Shown: positions 1 through 7,615 of the stretch, in pieces
Layout: every line of letters begins with the position of its first letter
Position numbering within the stretch: the first letter of the stretch is position 1
From: Coriobacteriales bacterium
GTDB lineage: Bacteria; Actinomycetota; Coriobacteriia; Coriobacteriales; UBA8131
Assembly (NCBI GenBank): GCA_031286975.1
Contig: JAITTM010000173.1
Coordinates: forward strand, 1-11,529
Length of the DNA stretch: 11,529 nt
Reading direction: 5' to 3'
Program-made: the position numbers and the translations under genes
The notes under the pieces: model-generated
Seen by the model: only the letters and a program-made list of their open reading frames with translations
What the model was told of the DNA's origin: nothing
The model's database searches: none

Positions 1-536
1 GGCTCGTCCAAAAAGACCAGCTGCGGATCATGCAAAAGCGCGCGCGCGATAGAAAGGCGCTGCGTCATGCCGCGCGAGAACGTGCGTGCGATGTCGAGAC
101 GCCGGTGGTCGAGCTCCACCTGGCGCAGCAGTTCGCGCACCCGTGCTTGAGGGTCACGCACGCCGTAGAGGCGCGCTGTAAGCAGCAGGTTTTCCTCAGC
201 GGTCAGGTCGCCATAGAGCAGCGGGGCGTGTGAGATGAGCGCAATACGCGCCTTGATGGCATCAGCACCCTCGCGCGTGTCAAAGCCCAGCACCTGCGCG
301 CTGCCCGCGGTGGGGCGATCGAGTGTTGAGAGGATGCGCAGCAAGGTGGATTTGCCCGCCCCGTTGTGTCCGAATATCGAGAGAAAGGCACCCTGTGGCA
401 AGCTGAAATCAAGCTGGTTGAGCGCCTTGCGTAACCCAAAGCTCTTGGTGAGCGACGCAACCTTGATAGCAGGGGCTGTCGTTGGCGGAATCGACCCCGT
501 TGCTTCTTGCTCCCTGCTGTCAACCGTTTCACGCAT
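1..536 (-). CDS. ccmA: Haem exporter ABC ATPase CcmA, 3' end cut by window edge
   Basis: First 178 codons of an ABC transporter ATPase; the rest lies beyond the left edge. Visible motifs: Walker A GHNGAGKST (residues 56-64), the stretch ISHAPLLYGDLTAEENL (101-117), where a His stands at the usual Q-loop glutamine, the signature FSRGMTQRLSIARAL (153-167), and Walker B LVFLDE (173-178). A GH-P..LTA-ENL pattern at the Q-loop is typical of CcmA, which with CcmB/CcmC loads haem onto or releases it from CcmE during System I cytochrome c maturation. The ATG (534-536) lies inside the end of ccmF, giving an 8-base overlap ATGCGTGA, so translation is probably coupled. The first 23 or so residues are a low-complexity lead before the ABC fold. 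The family call rests on motifs plus the ccmE-ccmF context; a generic ABC-2 type ATPase is the alternative. Confidence 0.88.
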   Translation of the reverse strand, partial: MRETVDSREQEATGSIPPTTAPAIKVASLTKSFGLRKALNQLDFSLPQGAFLSIFGHNGAGKSTLLRILSTLDRPTAGSAQVLGFDTREGADAIKARIALISHAPLLYGDLTAEENLLLTARLYGVRDPQARVRELLRQVELDHRRLDIARTFSRGMTQRLSIARALLHDPQLVFLDE

Positions 537-2823
537 CGGGTTTGATGTCCTCGCTCAGTGGCTCGATTTCGCCTGCATCCTCTGTGGCGACGGCGGGGGC
601 AGCCTCGGTCTTGGCTGGGACGGCGGCGGCGGGGGCAGCCTCGAGCTTCTCCGCGGGGGCAGCCTCGGGCTTCTCCGCAGGGGCAGCCTCCCCTAGCTTC
701 TCTGCAGCTGTATCCTCGTCGTCCTCGTTGATGGAGAGGCGGCGTTTGGCGAAGGTCGAGACGAGCGGGCCCACAATGAGGAGGCCAAAGCCTACCCACA
801 CAAAGCTGATGAGCGGGTTAACCTTGACATCGACCGAGAGTTTGCCATCGGTGTCAACGCCGTTGAACACGACGAAGATGTCGCGTGTGGGCAGGCCCAG
901 TGTGCCGGCGATGGCCTTTTGCTGTTGGGTCTTCTGGACGATCTCTATGCCGGGGTTGATGGTGCCCAGGTAGCGCTCACCTGTGGTGGTGACGCTAAAG
1001 TGCAGCGAGATTACGCCGTTGCCGTTTTGCAGGGTCTCAGACGAGTTGCCCTCGTAGGTGAGTGTGTAGCGCTCCGCCTGGATGGTGCTGCCCTTCTCAT
1101 CGTCGATGGACACGGCGGTTTCGCTCACGTACATGCTCGAGCCAACCAGACCCACCAGGATGATGGCGATACCCAGATGCGAAATATAGCCGCCCACCTG
1201 CACAGGAGCCTTGCGAAAGATGTTGAGCAGCGCAACAAAGAAGTTCTCGTGCTTGTTGGTCTTGCGCGCGTTGGCACCACGGATGAACATGAACACCGTG
1301 TTGCATACGATGAGCGCCGCCACGATAAAGGCCACGAGTGCCAGCCCGTTGTAGTACCAGGCGGAGCCTCCTGCCGCCAAATCCTCGGCGGCGGCGGTGC
1401 CCGCTGCCAAAGTCGCGTTATAGATGGGCAGCAGATCCTGCGTGAATATCCAGAGCAAGGCCGCAAAGAGCACCACGGCGATCAGCGCGGGGATACGTAT
1501 CTTGCGCAAGAACTCCCTGCCCTGCGTCTTGCCCCAACCCAGCAGGGGGCACGCCGCCAGGATCAGACAGTACAGGATGCCCAGGGGTCGCGCCAAGGCG
1601 TTATAGGTGCTGGCGCCGATCTTCTGCCCGCCAAACCAGAGCCACTCCGGCAGCGCGCTTGAGACCGTCATATACGTGATTGCTACAGCTGCGATGATCA
1701 TGATGGCGTTATTAAAGTAGTAGGCCGCATCCTTTGAGACCAGCGAGACGATCTCGTCGTTGGAGGCAAAGCTCTTCCAGCGCACCACGAGCCCCAACAC
1801 GCCCGCCAGGACCGATGCCAGGATCAGCCCCAAAAACAGCATGAAGGACACTGGATCGCCCTCGAAGGCATGCACGCTCTCAACGATGCCCGAGCGCTCG
1901 ATAAAGGTGCCCAGGATCACAAACCCAAAAGTCAGGCAGGCGCACATCACCGCCCAACGCTTGAACGCGCCCCGCTTGCGATACACGGTGGAGGTGTGCA
2001 GCAGTGCCACACCCACCAACCACGGCAGCAGGCTCGCGTTCTCAACCGGATCCCAGGCCCAATAGCCACCCCAGCCCAGCACCACATAGGCCCACACAGC
2101 GCCGAGCCCGATGCCCACGCCCAGCATCAGCCAAGACAGCACGGTGATGCGCGTGCTGAACTCAACCCAACGCTTGGAGGGGTCGTCCACGATGAGCGCC
2201 GCCACCGCGTACGCAAAGGGAATCGTCAGCCCTGCATAACCCACAAACAGCGTGGGTGGGTGGATCGCCATCGCCCAGTGCTCCAGCAGCGTGTTCATGC
2301 CCCAGGCGACCGCCGGACCAATCAGCTCGCCGTTCTCGCCCAGATAGGCCGGGTCGATAGGCAAAAAGGGGTTGTTTGCTGCGGAGAAAACCAGGACCCC
2401 CACAAACGCAGCCTGCACAAGCTGGCTCACCATGATGGCCATGCTTGAAAGGTCATCGAGAAAGGTGATGCGCTTGTAGGCTATCCAAGTGGTGAACAGC
2501 GAGATGAGCCAAGCCCAGAACAGCAGCGAGCCCTGCCTGCCGCCCCAGAGCCCCGCCACCATGAAAAGCCAACCGGAATCCGACTGGTTGTGCGCCACAT
2601 ATTCAAGCGAGTTGTTGTCGCTGAAGAAGCAAAAGAACAGCAACGCCACCGCCAACGTGAGCAGCAGCGTGGTCGCCATGGTGAGGATATAGCCGCTGTT
2701 GAGCAGCACGGCAACGCGAGGGTGCTGACGTTTTTGCAACACATGCCCCAGCCAAAGAAGGACAATCGAAGCGATCGTCGCGGCAAGCGCGAAGATCAGT
2801 AACGTCTGACCAAACAAAGCCAT
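529..2823 (-). CDS. ccmF: Cytochrome c haem lyase subunit CcmF
   Basis: A 764-residue multi-pass membrane protein that, in System I, receives haem from CcmE and attaches it to apocytochrome c on the outer face of the membrane. The WWD haem-handling motif is intact: WGGYWAWDPVENAS (251-264). Candidate haem-ligand histidines match family positions: H188 in HPPTLFVGYAG, H276 in ALLHTS, H318 in SVHAF, and H549 in GGYISHLGIA. The soluble C-terminal region (about 565-670) is followed by a last membrane helix (671-690) and a 70-residue tail rich in Ala/Glu/Pro with tandem EKxEAAPA units. This tail makes it longer than the roughly 650-residue enterobacterial protein. A strong AGGAGG lies 7 bases before the ATG. 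The start overlaps the ccmE stop by one base, and the 3' end overlaps ccmA. Confidence 0.96.
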   Translation of the reverse strand: MALFGQTLLIFALAATIASIVLLWLGHVLQKRQHPRVAVLLNSGYILTMATTLLLTLAVALLFFCFFSDNNSLEYVAHNQSDSGWLFMVAGLWGGRQGSLLFWAWLISLFTTWIAYKRITFLDDLSSMAIMVSQLVQAAFVGVLVFSAANNPFLPIDPAYLGENGELIGPAVAWGMNTLLEHWAMAIHPPTLFVGYAGLTIPFAYAVAALIVDDPSKRWVEFSTRITVLSWLMLGVGIGLGAVWAYVVLGWGGYWAWDPVENASLLPWLVGVALLHTSTVYRKRGAFKRWAVMCACLTFGFVILGTFIERSGIVESVHAFEGDPVSFMLFLGLILASVLAGVLGLVVRWKSFASNDEIVSLVSKDAAYYFNNAIMIIAAVAITYMTVSSALPEWLWFGGQKIGASTYNALARPLGILYCLILAACPLLGWGKTQGREFLRKIRIPALIAVVLFAALLWIFTQDLLPIYNATLAAGTAAAEDLAAGGSAWYYNGLALVAFIVAALIVCNTVFMFIRGANARKTNKHENFFVALLNIFRKAPVQVGGYISHLGIAIILVGLVGSSMYVSETAVSIDDEKGSTIQAERYTLTYEGNSSETLQNGNGVISLHFSVTTTGERYLGTINPGIEIVQKTQQQKAIAGTLGLPTRDIFVVFNGVDTDGKLSVDVKVNPLISFVWVGFGLLIVGPLVSTFAKRRLSINEDDEDTAAEKLGEAAPAEKPEAAPAEKLEAAPAAAVPAKTEAAPAVATEDAGEIEPLSEDIKPDA
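631..706. repeat. 24-bp tandem repeat in the ccmF tail
   Basis: The core ggggcagcctcg recurs at a 24-base step (cagcc at 636, 660 and 684), giving about three copies; a further diverged copy with cagcc at 600 is 36 bases away. On the coding strand each unit encodes about eight residues of the form EKxEAAPA in the cytoplasmic-tail part of CcmF. The period is a multiple of three, so copy-number change would keep the reading frame. Confidence 0.75.
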
Positions 2824-3488
2824 CAGCCAACCTCCTCTAAAGCCACATCCGTGGCTTGGAACACACCATTCTTGTCAAGCGCCCCCGCTACCACCACGGA
2901 AGCCTCGTCGCGCACCTCGTCAGAGAGGGCACCGTCAAAGGCGACGGGCACTTCTCCGCCTTGTGAATAGAGCACAAAGCGTTGGGGGCCGCCAACACCC
3001 ACCAGGGTGCCCGCCTTGATGTAGCCTGCCAGCTTGAGCTCCTGACCTACCAGTTGGTCGCCACGCTCCTGAAGGTACTCGGCGGTTACCGCGCCCTCGG
3101 CGCTCTCGTATTTGCTGGGGCATTTTGTGACGAGCTCACTGGCGCGCAGCACGCCGTTCTCGTCAAGTTTGCCCGTACAGATCGCCACGATGCCATTGCC
3201 AAAGGTGGCGGAGACGGGGCCCTCGAACACCACATCGAGCGTCTGGGAGTTGTCAGCCTCGGGGTCATAGATGGCAAAGGAAAGCGTGGCGTTGCTGTTG
3301 CTGTAGGAGTCGTCCACTACAGTGCCGCTCACCTGCACACGCTGGTTGGCGTATTCGCCCGATACCGCCTGCGCCAAGGTGACCGCTTTGGACGCGCCGC
3401 CCGAGCCCACATAGGCCAACACGGCGATCAGCACGATGACGATCACACCCGTGACGACAATCAGGCGCTGCCTGGTTCTCTTGTTCAT
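2823..3488 (-). CDS. ccmE: Cytochrome c maturation haem chaperone CcmE, Cys-type, with second OB-like domain
   Basis: A 221-residue protein with a basic N-terminus and one membrane anchor (residues 8-27), then an extracytoplasmic beta-barrel. CcmE covalently holds haem on its way to CcmF. The usual haem-binding HxxxY is replaced by CPSKY (C123, Y127), a CxxxY variant known from some anaerobes and archaea. After it comes a second segment (about 140-221) that aligns with the first: QRVQVSGTVV against QELKLAGYIK, and CTGKLDENGVLRASE against VAGALDKNGVFQATD. It lacks the CxxxY tail. It looks like a duplicated OB-fold; the E. coli protein is about 160 residues with one domain. I chose the ATG at 3488 over the in-frame TTG at 3500 because GGGAG sits 5 bases upstream and the basic n-region follows at once. 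First gene of the ccmEFA operon. Confidence 0.92.
   Translation of the reverse strand: MNKRTRQRLIVVTGVIVIVLIAVLAYVGSGGASKAVTLAQAVSGEYANQRVQVSGTVVDDSYSNSNATLSFAIYDPEADNSQTLDVVFEGPVSATFGNGIVAICTGKLDENGVLRASELVTKCPSKYESAEGAVTAEYLQERGDQLVGQELKLAGYIKAGTLVGVGGPQRFVLYSQGGEVPVAFDGALSDEVRDEASVVVAGALDKNGVFQATDVALEEVG
2831..2836 (-). promoter_or_regulatory. Strong Shine-Dalgarno for ccmF inside the end of ccmE
   Basis: The coding strand reads AGGAGG followed by 7 bases and the ccmF ATG. It lies within the last codons of ccmE (LEEVG), and the two genes join as TGATG. This supports the ccmF start and suggests translational coupling. Confidence 0.85.
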
Positions 3489-3509
3489 GCACACTCCCAA
3501 AGCGTCGGC

Positions 3510-3538
3510 AAAAAGACCCCCCGAGAGGGGAAGCCCCC
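3510..3538 (-). terminator. Terminator-like or attenuator hairpin just upstream of ccmE
   Basis: Read on the minus strand: GGGGG, CTT, CCCC, TCTC, GGGGGG, TC, TTTTT. The middle CCCC can pair either with the upstream G-run or with the downstream G-run; only the second gives a hairpin followed by the T-run. It ends 21 bases before the ccmE start codon. It could terminate readthrough from the surface-protein gene, or act as an attenuator in the ccmE leader. The stem is only 4 to 5 GC pairs, so the call is tentative. Confidence 0.45.
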
Positions 3539-3734
3539 TACAGCATAGCCTAAATCCACAAATATCGCGTCACACCTGGGGAGTATTTAGAGACACCGTT
3601 GCCTGTAGTTGCTTGTTGCCTGTGGCAGGGTGCTGGAGCGGCCGCTTGTCAGGAGGCCTGTGGCGCGCAGGCGCAGGGTTCTACCTGTCATGCGACGGCT
3701 GGGGCCCTGCGCGCAGCTTATCGGCAGCCGCGTC
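3539..3734. other. Gap between surface-protein gene and ccmE
   Basis: No gene is supported here. The GC-rich half nearest the surface-protein gene holds an 8-bp inverted repeat (3671-3678 with 3705-3712) without a T-run. The 9-base direct repeat gttgcctgt occurs at 3598 and 3614. The AT-richer half nearest ccmE probably carries the ccm promoter. A minus-strand TATGCT near 3541-3549 is a possible -10, but no convincing -35 stands at the right distance. Confidence 0.3.
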
Positions 3735-5264
3735 TTATGCGGTGGCTGCTACCACATCGGGCTCGTCAGGGTCACCGGGTTCATCGGGGTCAGCGGGCGG
3801 GGTATAGGGCACCACACCAGCGTCGATGTTCTCGACAGACTCGTTATAGGCAAGGAGCCCATAGGCTGCGGCGATGGCACCCATAGCGCCATTGACCGGT
3901 ATCACGTCGGAGTTCAGCTCGAGCTCCACGCTAGCCTTATAGGCCTCGGTCCAGCGATACTGGTAGGCACTGGTATCCAAGGCGCTCCTATCAACGCTCA
4001 CAACGTAATTGCCTGGTTTTACCGCATTGCTAAACGCGTAGCTACTGGTAAGCCTTGCCTGATTGCTCAGCGCGTAAAGAGATGAGGGCAGGATGCCGTT
4101 TGCCAGCATCGTGTAGGCATCCTTGTCAACGGAAACGGTAACATAGACGGCAAGGTTGTTGGTGGCAACAGCGGCTCCAGCTGAGGGAACCGTGAACTTC
4201 AGCACGCCGTTTGCAAAGGAGTCCGGGGTGATCAGGCTGCCGGTGGTAGGGTTATCGAGCCGGATCTCTTTGATTGTGGGCGCATTGCCGCCCGCAGAAT
4301 CTGAAAGGGTGTCGGTAACACGCAGGCCGTTTTGGAACAGGCGCCCAGCCGTCTTGCTCACGCCGTTCTCGTCCACGCCTGTGGTTTTGAGGGAGAGCTT
4401 GTAGGTGATGTCAAAGCTGTCGTGATTGCCAACCTGGGCAAAGGGTCTGGGGAGAAACTCACCCGCCGCAAAGTCCTCAGATGTCGATTCGATGCTTTTC
4501 TCGATGGACCATGACTCATCGATTGTGGCGACGAGTTTTTTGTCGGCAGCTTTTGCGGATTCGCTGCCAGCAGAGATGTACGCCGTAATGGGGAGCTCGG
4601 TGCCCGGCACAGTGGTGCCATTGGCAAACCGATAGCTTACACCCAGAAGCGAGTCGCTGCTGCCCTCGTCGCCGGGAACCTTGGCAATGGAGACCTTGAA
4701 GAAGTCGCCGGTAATGGTTGCACCCTCGTGGATGAAGGTGTGGTTGGTCACAACCTCAGTGCTGGCGGCTGCCAGGGCGCTGTGCCAAGAGCCGCTGACA
4801 CCATTGGTTGCCACAAAGCTGCCATCGGTGCGACTGGCAGAATTCCACTGTGCGATTTCTGGTAGCGGCACATAGATGACGGCATCTTCCGCCACGGGGC
4901 GAGAGTAGGTGTAGGTGATGGTCTTGGAGTCGCCCGTCAAAAGACCCATCGCGCTGTCGCCTGTGGTGCTGATGGCAACAGCAGAAACTGCCGCAGGCGT
5001 GCTTGCCGGGGAGTCAACCGGGGCCTCAAGAGCCTTGAGCGTCGACTCGGCTGACGCAGGGGTTTGCTCTTCAGGCGCGGGCGCTGGCTCTTTGGGCGTA
5101 AGCTCAGCGGGTGCAGGGGTCTCAGGTATCTCTTGCTTTGCACTCTCTTCTGCTGCTGCCGTCTTGTCTGTCTTAGCCGAGGTGCCCGGCACAAACTCCT
5201 CGGGCACCTCGGCCAAACCGAAGTTGGGAAACAGCCCGAACAATAGCATCAGCACCACAAACAA
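3735..5264 (-). CDS. Secreted surface/adhesin-like protein of unknown function, start uncertain
   Basis: About 509 residues. A hydrophobic signal core (FVVLMLLFGLFPNFGLA) is followed by a Pro/Ala/Glu/Thr-rich stretch (about 20-95). Two beta-rich regions follow. The second contains phrases such as FDITYKLSLK and LRVTDTLSD, which resemble the DUF11 or isopeptide-forming adhesin folds of Gram-positive surface proteins. The end is an Asp/Glu/Pro wall-spanning type linker (PPADPDEPGDPDEPD), then VVAATA and stop. No LPxTG motif, membrane helix or basic tail follows in any frame. The only usable start is TTG at 5264, yet the basic signal-peptide n-region (RKGKRRVS) is encoded in frame just upstream, right after a TAG at 5301-5303. 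The gene may have lost its start and anchor, or use a non-standard start. It follows ddl by 49 bases. Homology is by eye only. Confidence 0.62.
   Translation of the reverse strand: MFVVLMLLFGLFPNFGLAEVPEEFVPGTSAKTDKTAAAEESAKQEIPETPAPAELTPKEPAPAPEEQTPASAESTLKALEAPVDSPASTPAAVSAVAISTTGDSAMGLLTGDSKTITYTYSRPVAEDAVIYVPLPEIAQWNSASRTDGSFVATNGVSGSWHSALAAASTEVVTNHTFIHEGATITGDFFKVSIAKVPGDEGSSDSLLGVSYRFANGTTVPGTELPITAYISAGSESAKAADKKLVATIDESWSIEKSIESTSEDFAAGEFLPRPFAQVGNHDSFDITYKLSLKTTGVDENGVSKTAGRLFQNGLRVTDTLSDSAGGNAPTIKEIRLDNPTTGSLITPDSFANGVLKFTVPSAGAAVATNNLAVYVTVSVDKDAYTMLANGILPSSLYALSNQARLTSSYAFSNAVKPGNYVVSVDRSALDTSAYQYRWTEAYKASVELELNSDVIPVNGAMGAIAAAYGLLAYNESVENIDAGVVPYTPPADPDEPGDPDEPDVVAATA
5176..5213. 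repeat. 13-bp perfect inverted repeat inside the surface-protein gene
   Basis: The arms gccgaggtgcccg (5176-5188) and cgggcacctcggc (5201-5213) are perfectly complementary, with a 12-base spacer. It falls in codons just after the predicted signal peptidase site, encoding AEVPEEFVPGTSA. No T-run follows on either strand, so it is not a simple terminator. Confidence 0.8.
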
Positions 5265-5313
5265 CGAGATGGTCCCACTTACGCGTCTTTTGCCTTTGCG
5301 CTACCTGATTTGG

Positions 5314-6306
5314 TTACGCTCGTGCAAGAGCGCTCTCAAAGAGCTGTGCCAAAAAATCCTCAAAGGGGAGGTTGGCTGCCTTGCAGGCCATGGGAAACAA
5401 CGAGTGCTCGGTCATGCCTGGTGAGATGTTGACCTCGAGCACCTTGACCTCCGTGCCGTCCCAGATAAGGTCGACGCGGCTCAGATCGCGGCAGCCGTGG
5501 CTCCTGTGCACCTCGAGCGCCGCGTCCTCGATCTGCTGTTGTATCCGCGCTGCCACAGTGCTGTCGCCCGCAAGTGACGCGGGGCGCACCGGCACGTAGT
5601 AATCGACCAGATCGGGGTTAAGGCGACCCTTTGTGTTGAAGTAGCTGTCCTTTGGGCAGATCTCAATGGGCGGCAACACCGCTGCCCTCTCGCCGGTGCC
5701 CACTACGCAAACGGCCAGCTCAACACCCTGCACCCACTCTTCGATCAGCACCTCGTCATCATAGCTGAGTGCTTCGAGGAGGGCGGGGGCCAAGCCGTCA
5801 AAGCTCTCGACCTTGGTGATGCCCATCGCCGAGCCGCCTGAAGCCGGTTTGACCGCAAGCGGATACCCCGTGCTGATGCGCTGCGGCACCAAATCGAGCG
5901 CCATGGTGGCACCCAGATCCTTGAACGCAACGGCTGAAAGGTTGACGCGCTGCGGCCAGGAGGCCGGCCCTTCGCCTGTGGCGCGATGCGCTTTGACCAC
6001 AGAGGGCAGCACGCTTTTATCCCAAGACAGACGACAGGAGTTTGCGGAGGAGCCCACGTAGGGGATATTGAGATATTCGAGAAGAGCCTGGATAGTGCCG
6101 TCCTCGCCGTTCTTGCCGTGGAGTGCGATGTAGGCGACATCGGGCTGCTGCTCGCGCAGTATCTCCACCAACGAGCTGGTGGTGTCAAGCGGCAGAACCT
6201 CGTGACCCGCCGCCTCCAGCGTGCGCAGCACGTGCCGTCCGCTTGCCAAGGAGAACTCGCGCTCGAAGGAGCTTCCGCCCATGAGTACCGCCACTTTGTA
6301 AGACAT
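5314..6306 (-). CDS. ddl: D-alanine--D-alanine ligase family protein (ATP-grasp)
   Basis: A 330-residue cytoplasmic ATP-grasp ligase. The family joins two D-alanines for the peptidoglycan stem. Signature regions in order: GGSSFEREFSLASG (10-23), ALHGKNGEDG (61-70), PYVGSSANSCRLSWDK (82-97), ATP-binding KPASGGSAMGITKV (153-166), EEWVQGVELAV (189-199), SRVDLIWDG (276-284), and the C-terminal metal/substrate motif EVNISPGMTEHSLFP (291-305), where most members read NTxPGMT. The loop that in E. coli DdlB carries YDYEAKY is replaced by KDSYFNTKGRLN, so the acceptor could differ from D-Ala. The start ATG follows the aminotransferase stop by 4 bases, and its AAAGGA lies inside that gene's end, so the two are co-translated. 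I am sure of the family, less so of the exact substrate. Confidence 0.9.
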   Translation of the reverse strand: MSYKVAVLMGGSSFEREFSLASGRHVLRTLEAAGHEVLPLDTTSSLVEILREQQPDVAYIALHGKNGEDGTIQALLEYLNIPYVGSSANSCRLSWDKSVLPSVVKAHRATGEGPASWPQRVNLSAVAFKDLGATMALDLVPQRISTGYPLAVKPASGGSAMGITKVESFDGLAPALLEALSYDDEVLIEEWVQGVELAVCVVGTGERAAVLPPIEICPKDSYFNTKGRLNPDLVDYYVPVRPASLAGDSTVAARIQQQIEDAALEVHRSHGCRDLSRVDLIWDGTEVKVLEVNISPGMTEHSLFPMACKAANLPFEDFLAQLFESALARA

Positions 6307-6310
6307 AACG

Positions 6311-7573
6311 TTATCCTTTCAGGACGCCGGCCTTGATAAAGGCGCGGTAGAGGTCAAGACGCTCTTCGATGACGATGGAGAGGCGACGCAGTGCCTCACG
6401 CAGTTTCTCGGGCTCCTCGTAACAAAACGCGATGCGCATGCTGTTGGTGCCCAGACCGCTCGTTGCCGGGAAGCACCCGTCGCCGGGCACAAAGGTCACC
6501 CCGTTCTCGAGCGCAACCGAGAGCAGTTGCGGCGTGTTGACGTACTCAGGCAGCGAAACCCAGATGAAGAAGCCTCCCTGGGGGTGCGTCCATGTCGCCT
6601 CCGGCGGAAAATACTCTTCGAGCGCAGCCAGCATGGCATCGCGCCGCTCCTTGTATTTCACGCATATACTGGCGAGCACCTCCCTCCAGGGTATCTCGTC
6701 AAAATAATGCTCGACGATAACCTGGTTGAGTGCGGAGCCGCACAGATCGGTGCCCTGCTTGACCATGTTGAGCTTTTTAAGGATGGGGTGCGGCGCGATG
6801 ACCCAACCAGTGCGCAGCCCCGGTGCAAACACCTTTGACACCGTGCCCAGATAGATGACCTCAGAATCCAGCGCGCGCAGGCAGGGCACGGTTTCGCCCT
6901 CAAAGCGCAGGCGACCGTAGGGGTCGTCCTCTATCACCAGTATCTCGTACTCGTGCGCCAGCTCAAGCAGGCGCTTGCGGCGCTCAAGGCTCATGGTCAC
7001 GCCGCCGGGATTCTGGAAAGTCGGGATGGTGTAGATGAATTTTGCCCCACGTTTGCCCAGCTCCTTGAGCTTGGCCTCGAGCAGATCCATACGCATGCCG
7101 TCCTCGTCGAAGGGGATGGTCTGCACTTTGGGCTGATAGGCGCTGAATGCCTGGAGTGCCCCCAGGTAGGTGGGCCCCTCGGTTATGATCACGTCACCGG
7201 AGTTGATGAATATCTTGCCCAGAAGGTCGAGCGCCTGCTGGGCACCTGTGGTGATGGTCACGTCCTCCGGCACAATATGGATGCCAAAATCCTCCATGAG
7301 CATACAGACGGTCTGCTTGGTTTTGAGGCGCCCCGTGGTATCGCCATACTGCAGGCCGGACACGCCCTCGACCTTGACCGCATTAGCTGCGACCTCGCTC
7401 ACCTTGTCGAGCGGAAGACGGGCGATGTCGGGCATACCGCCACTGAGCGAGATGATGTCCGAGCGCGACGCGGCGGCAAAAAGGTCACGAACCGCACTGG
7501 TACGCATGGTTTCTACGCGCTGCGCATAGATGTCCGCCCAATCGTCGAACTGAATAAGCCCTGTGCCTGCCAT
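6311..7573 (-). CDS. PLP-dependent class I/II aminotransferase (2-aminoadipate/MocR-like fold)
   Basis: A 420-residue fold-type I aminotransferase without the GntR DNA-binding part of MocR regulators. Key features: SGGMPD near residue 45 (substrate loop), LQYGDTTG (74-81), TTGAQQALDL (108-117), TFQNPGG with N188, EDDPYGRLRF with D216 and Y219, PLP lysine K247 in TVSKVFAPGLRTGW, and the carboxylate-binding arginine in SMRIAF (R380). This style is typical of 2-aminoadipate, branched-chain or aromatic aminotransferases; the substrate cannot be read from sequence. I chose the ATG at 7573 over 7582 because AAGGA sits 8 bases before it, whereas the upstream ATG overlaps that site. It lies 42 bases after the CphA-N-like gene and 4 bases before ddl, so it belongs to the same transcription unit. 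Confidence 0.92.
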   Translation of the reverse strand: MAGTGLIQFDDWADIYAQRVETMRTSAVRDLFAAASRSDIISLSGGMPDIARLPLDKVSEVAANAVKVEGVSGLQYGDTTGRLKTKQTVCMLMEDFGIHIVPEDVTITTGAQQALDLLGKIFINSGDVIITEGPTYLGALQAFSAYQPKVQTIPFDEDGMRMDLLEAKLKELGKRGAKFIYTIPTFQNPGGVTMSLERRKRLLELAHEYEILVIEDDPYGRLRFEGETVPCLRALDSEVIYLGTVSKVFAPGLRTGWVIAPHPILKKLNMVKQGTDLCGSALNQVIVEHYFDEIPWREVLASICVKYKERRDAMLAALEEYFPPEATWTHPQGGFFIWVSLPEYVNTPQLLSVALENGVTFVPGDGCFPATSGLGTNSMRIAFCYEEPEKLREALRRLSIVIEERLDLYRAFIKAGVLKG

Positions 7574-7581
7574 GTTGACCA

Positions 7582-7586
7582 TCCTT
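7582..7586 (-). promoter_or_regulatory. Shine-Dalgarno deciding the aminotransferase start
   Basis: The coding strand reads AAGGA, then 8 bases, then ATG at 7573. The in-frame ATG at 7582 would begin within this site and has no ribosome binding site of its own, so the shorter protein is preferred. Confidence 0.75.
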
Positions 7587-7615
7587 CGCGGAAAACTCCC
7601 GATAATCCTACCACA

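Noticed and set aside
919..2448. Plus-strand frames opposite ccmF
   Set aside because: They mirror the codon pattern of CcmF; the protein content has no membrane or domain features.
2982..3548. Plus-strand frame of 188 codons opposite ccmE
   Set aside because: Antisense to a confident ccmE with a good ribosome site; no motif in the translation.
3601..3734. Lost LPxTG anchor in another frame after the surface-protein stop
   Set aside because: All three minus-strand frames were read. One is open for about 55 codons, but it has no LPxTG, no membrane helix and no basic tail.
3599..4085. Plus-strand frames crossing the 3' end of the surface-protein gene
   Set aside because: No ribosome site or domain; composition is that of an antisense shadow of a GC-rich gene.
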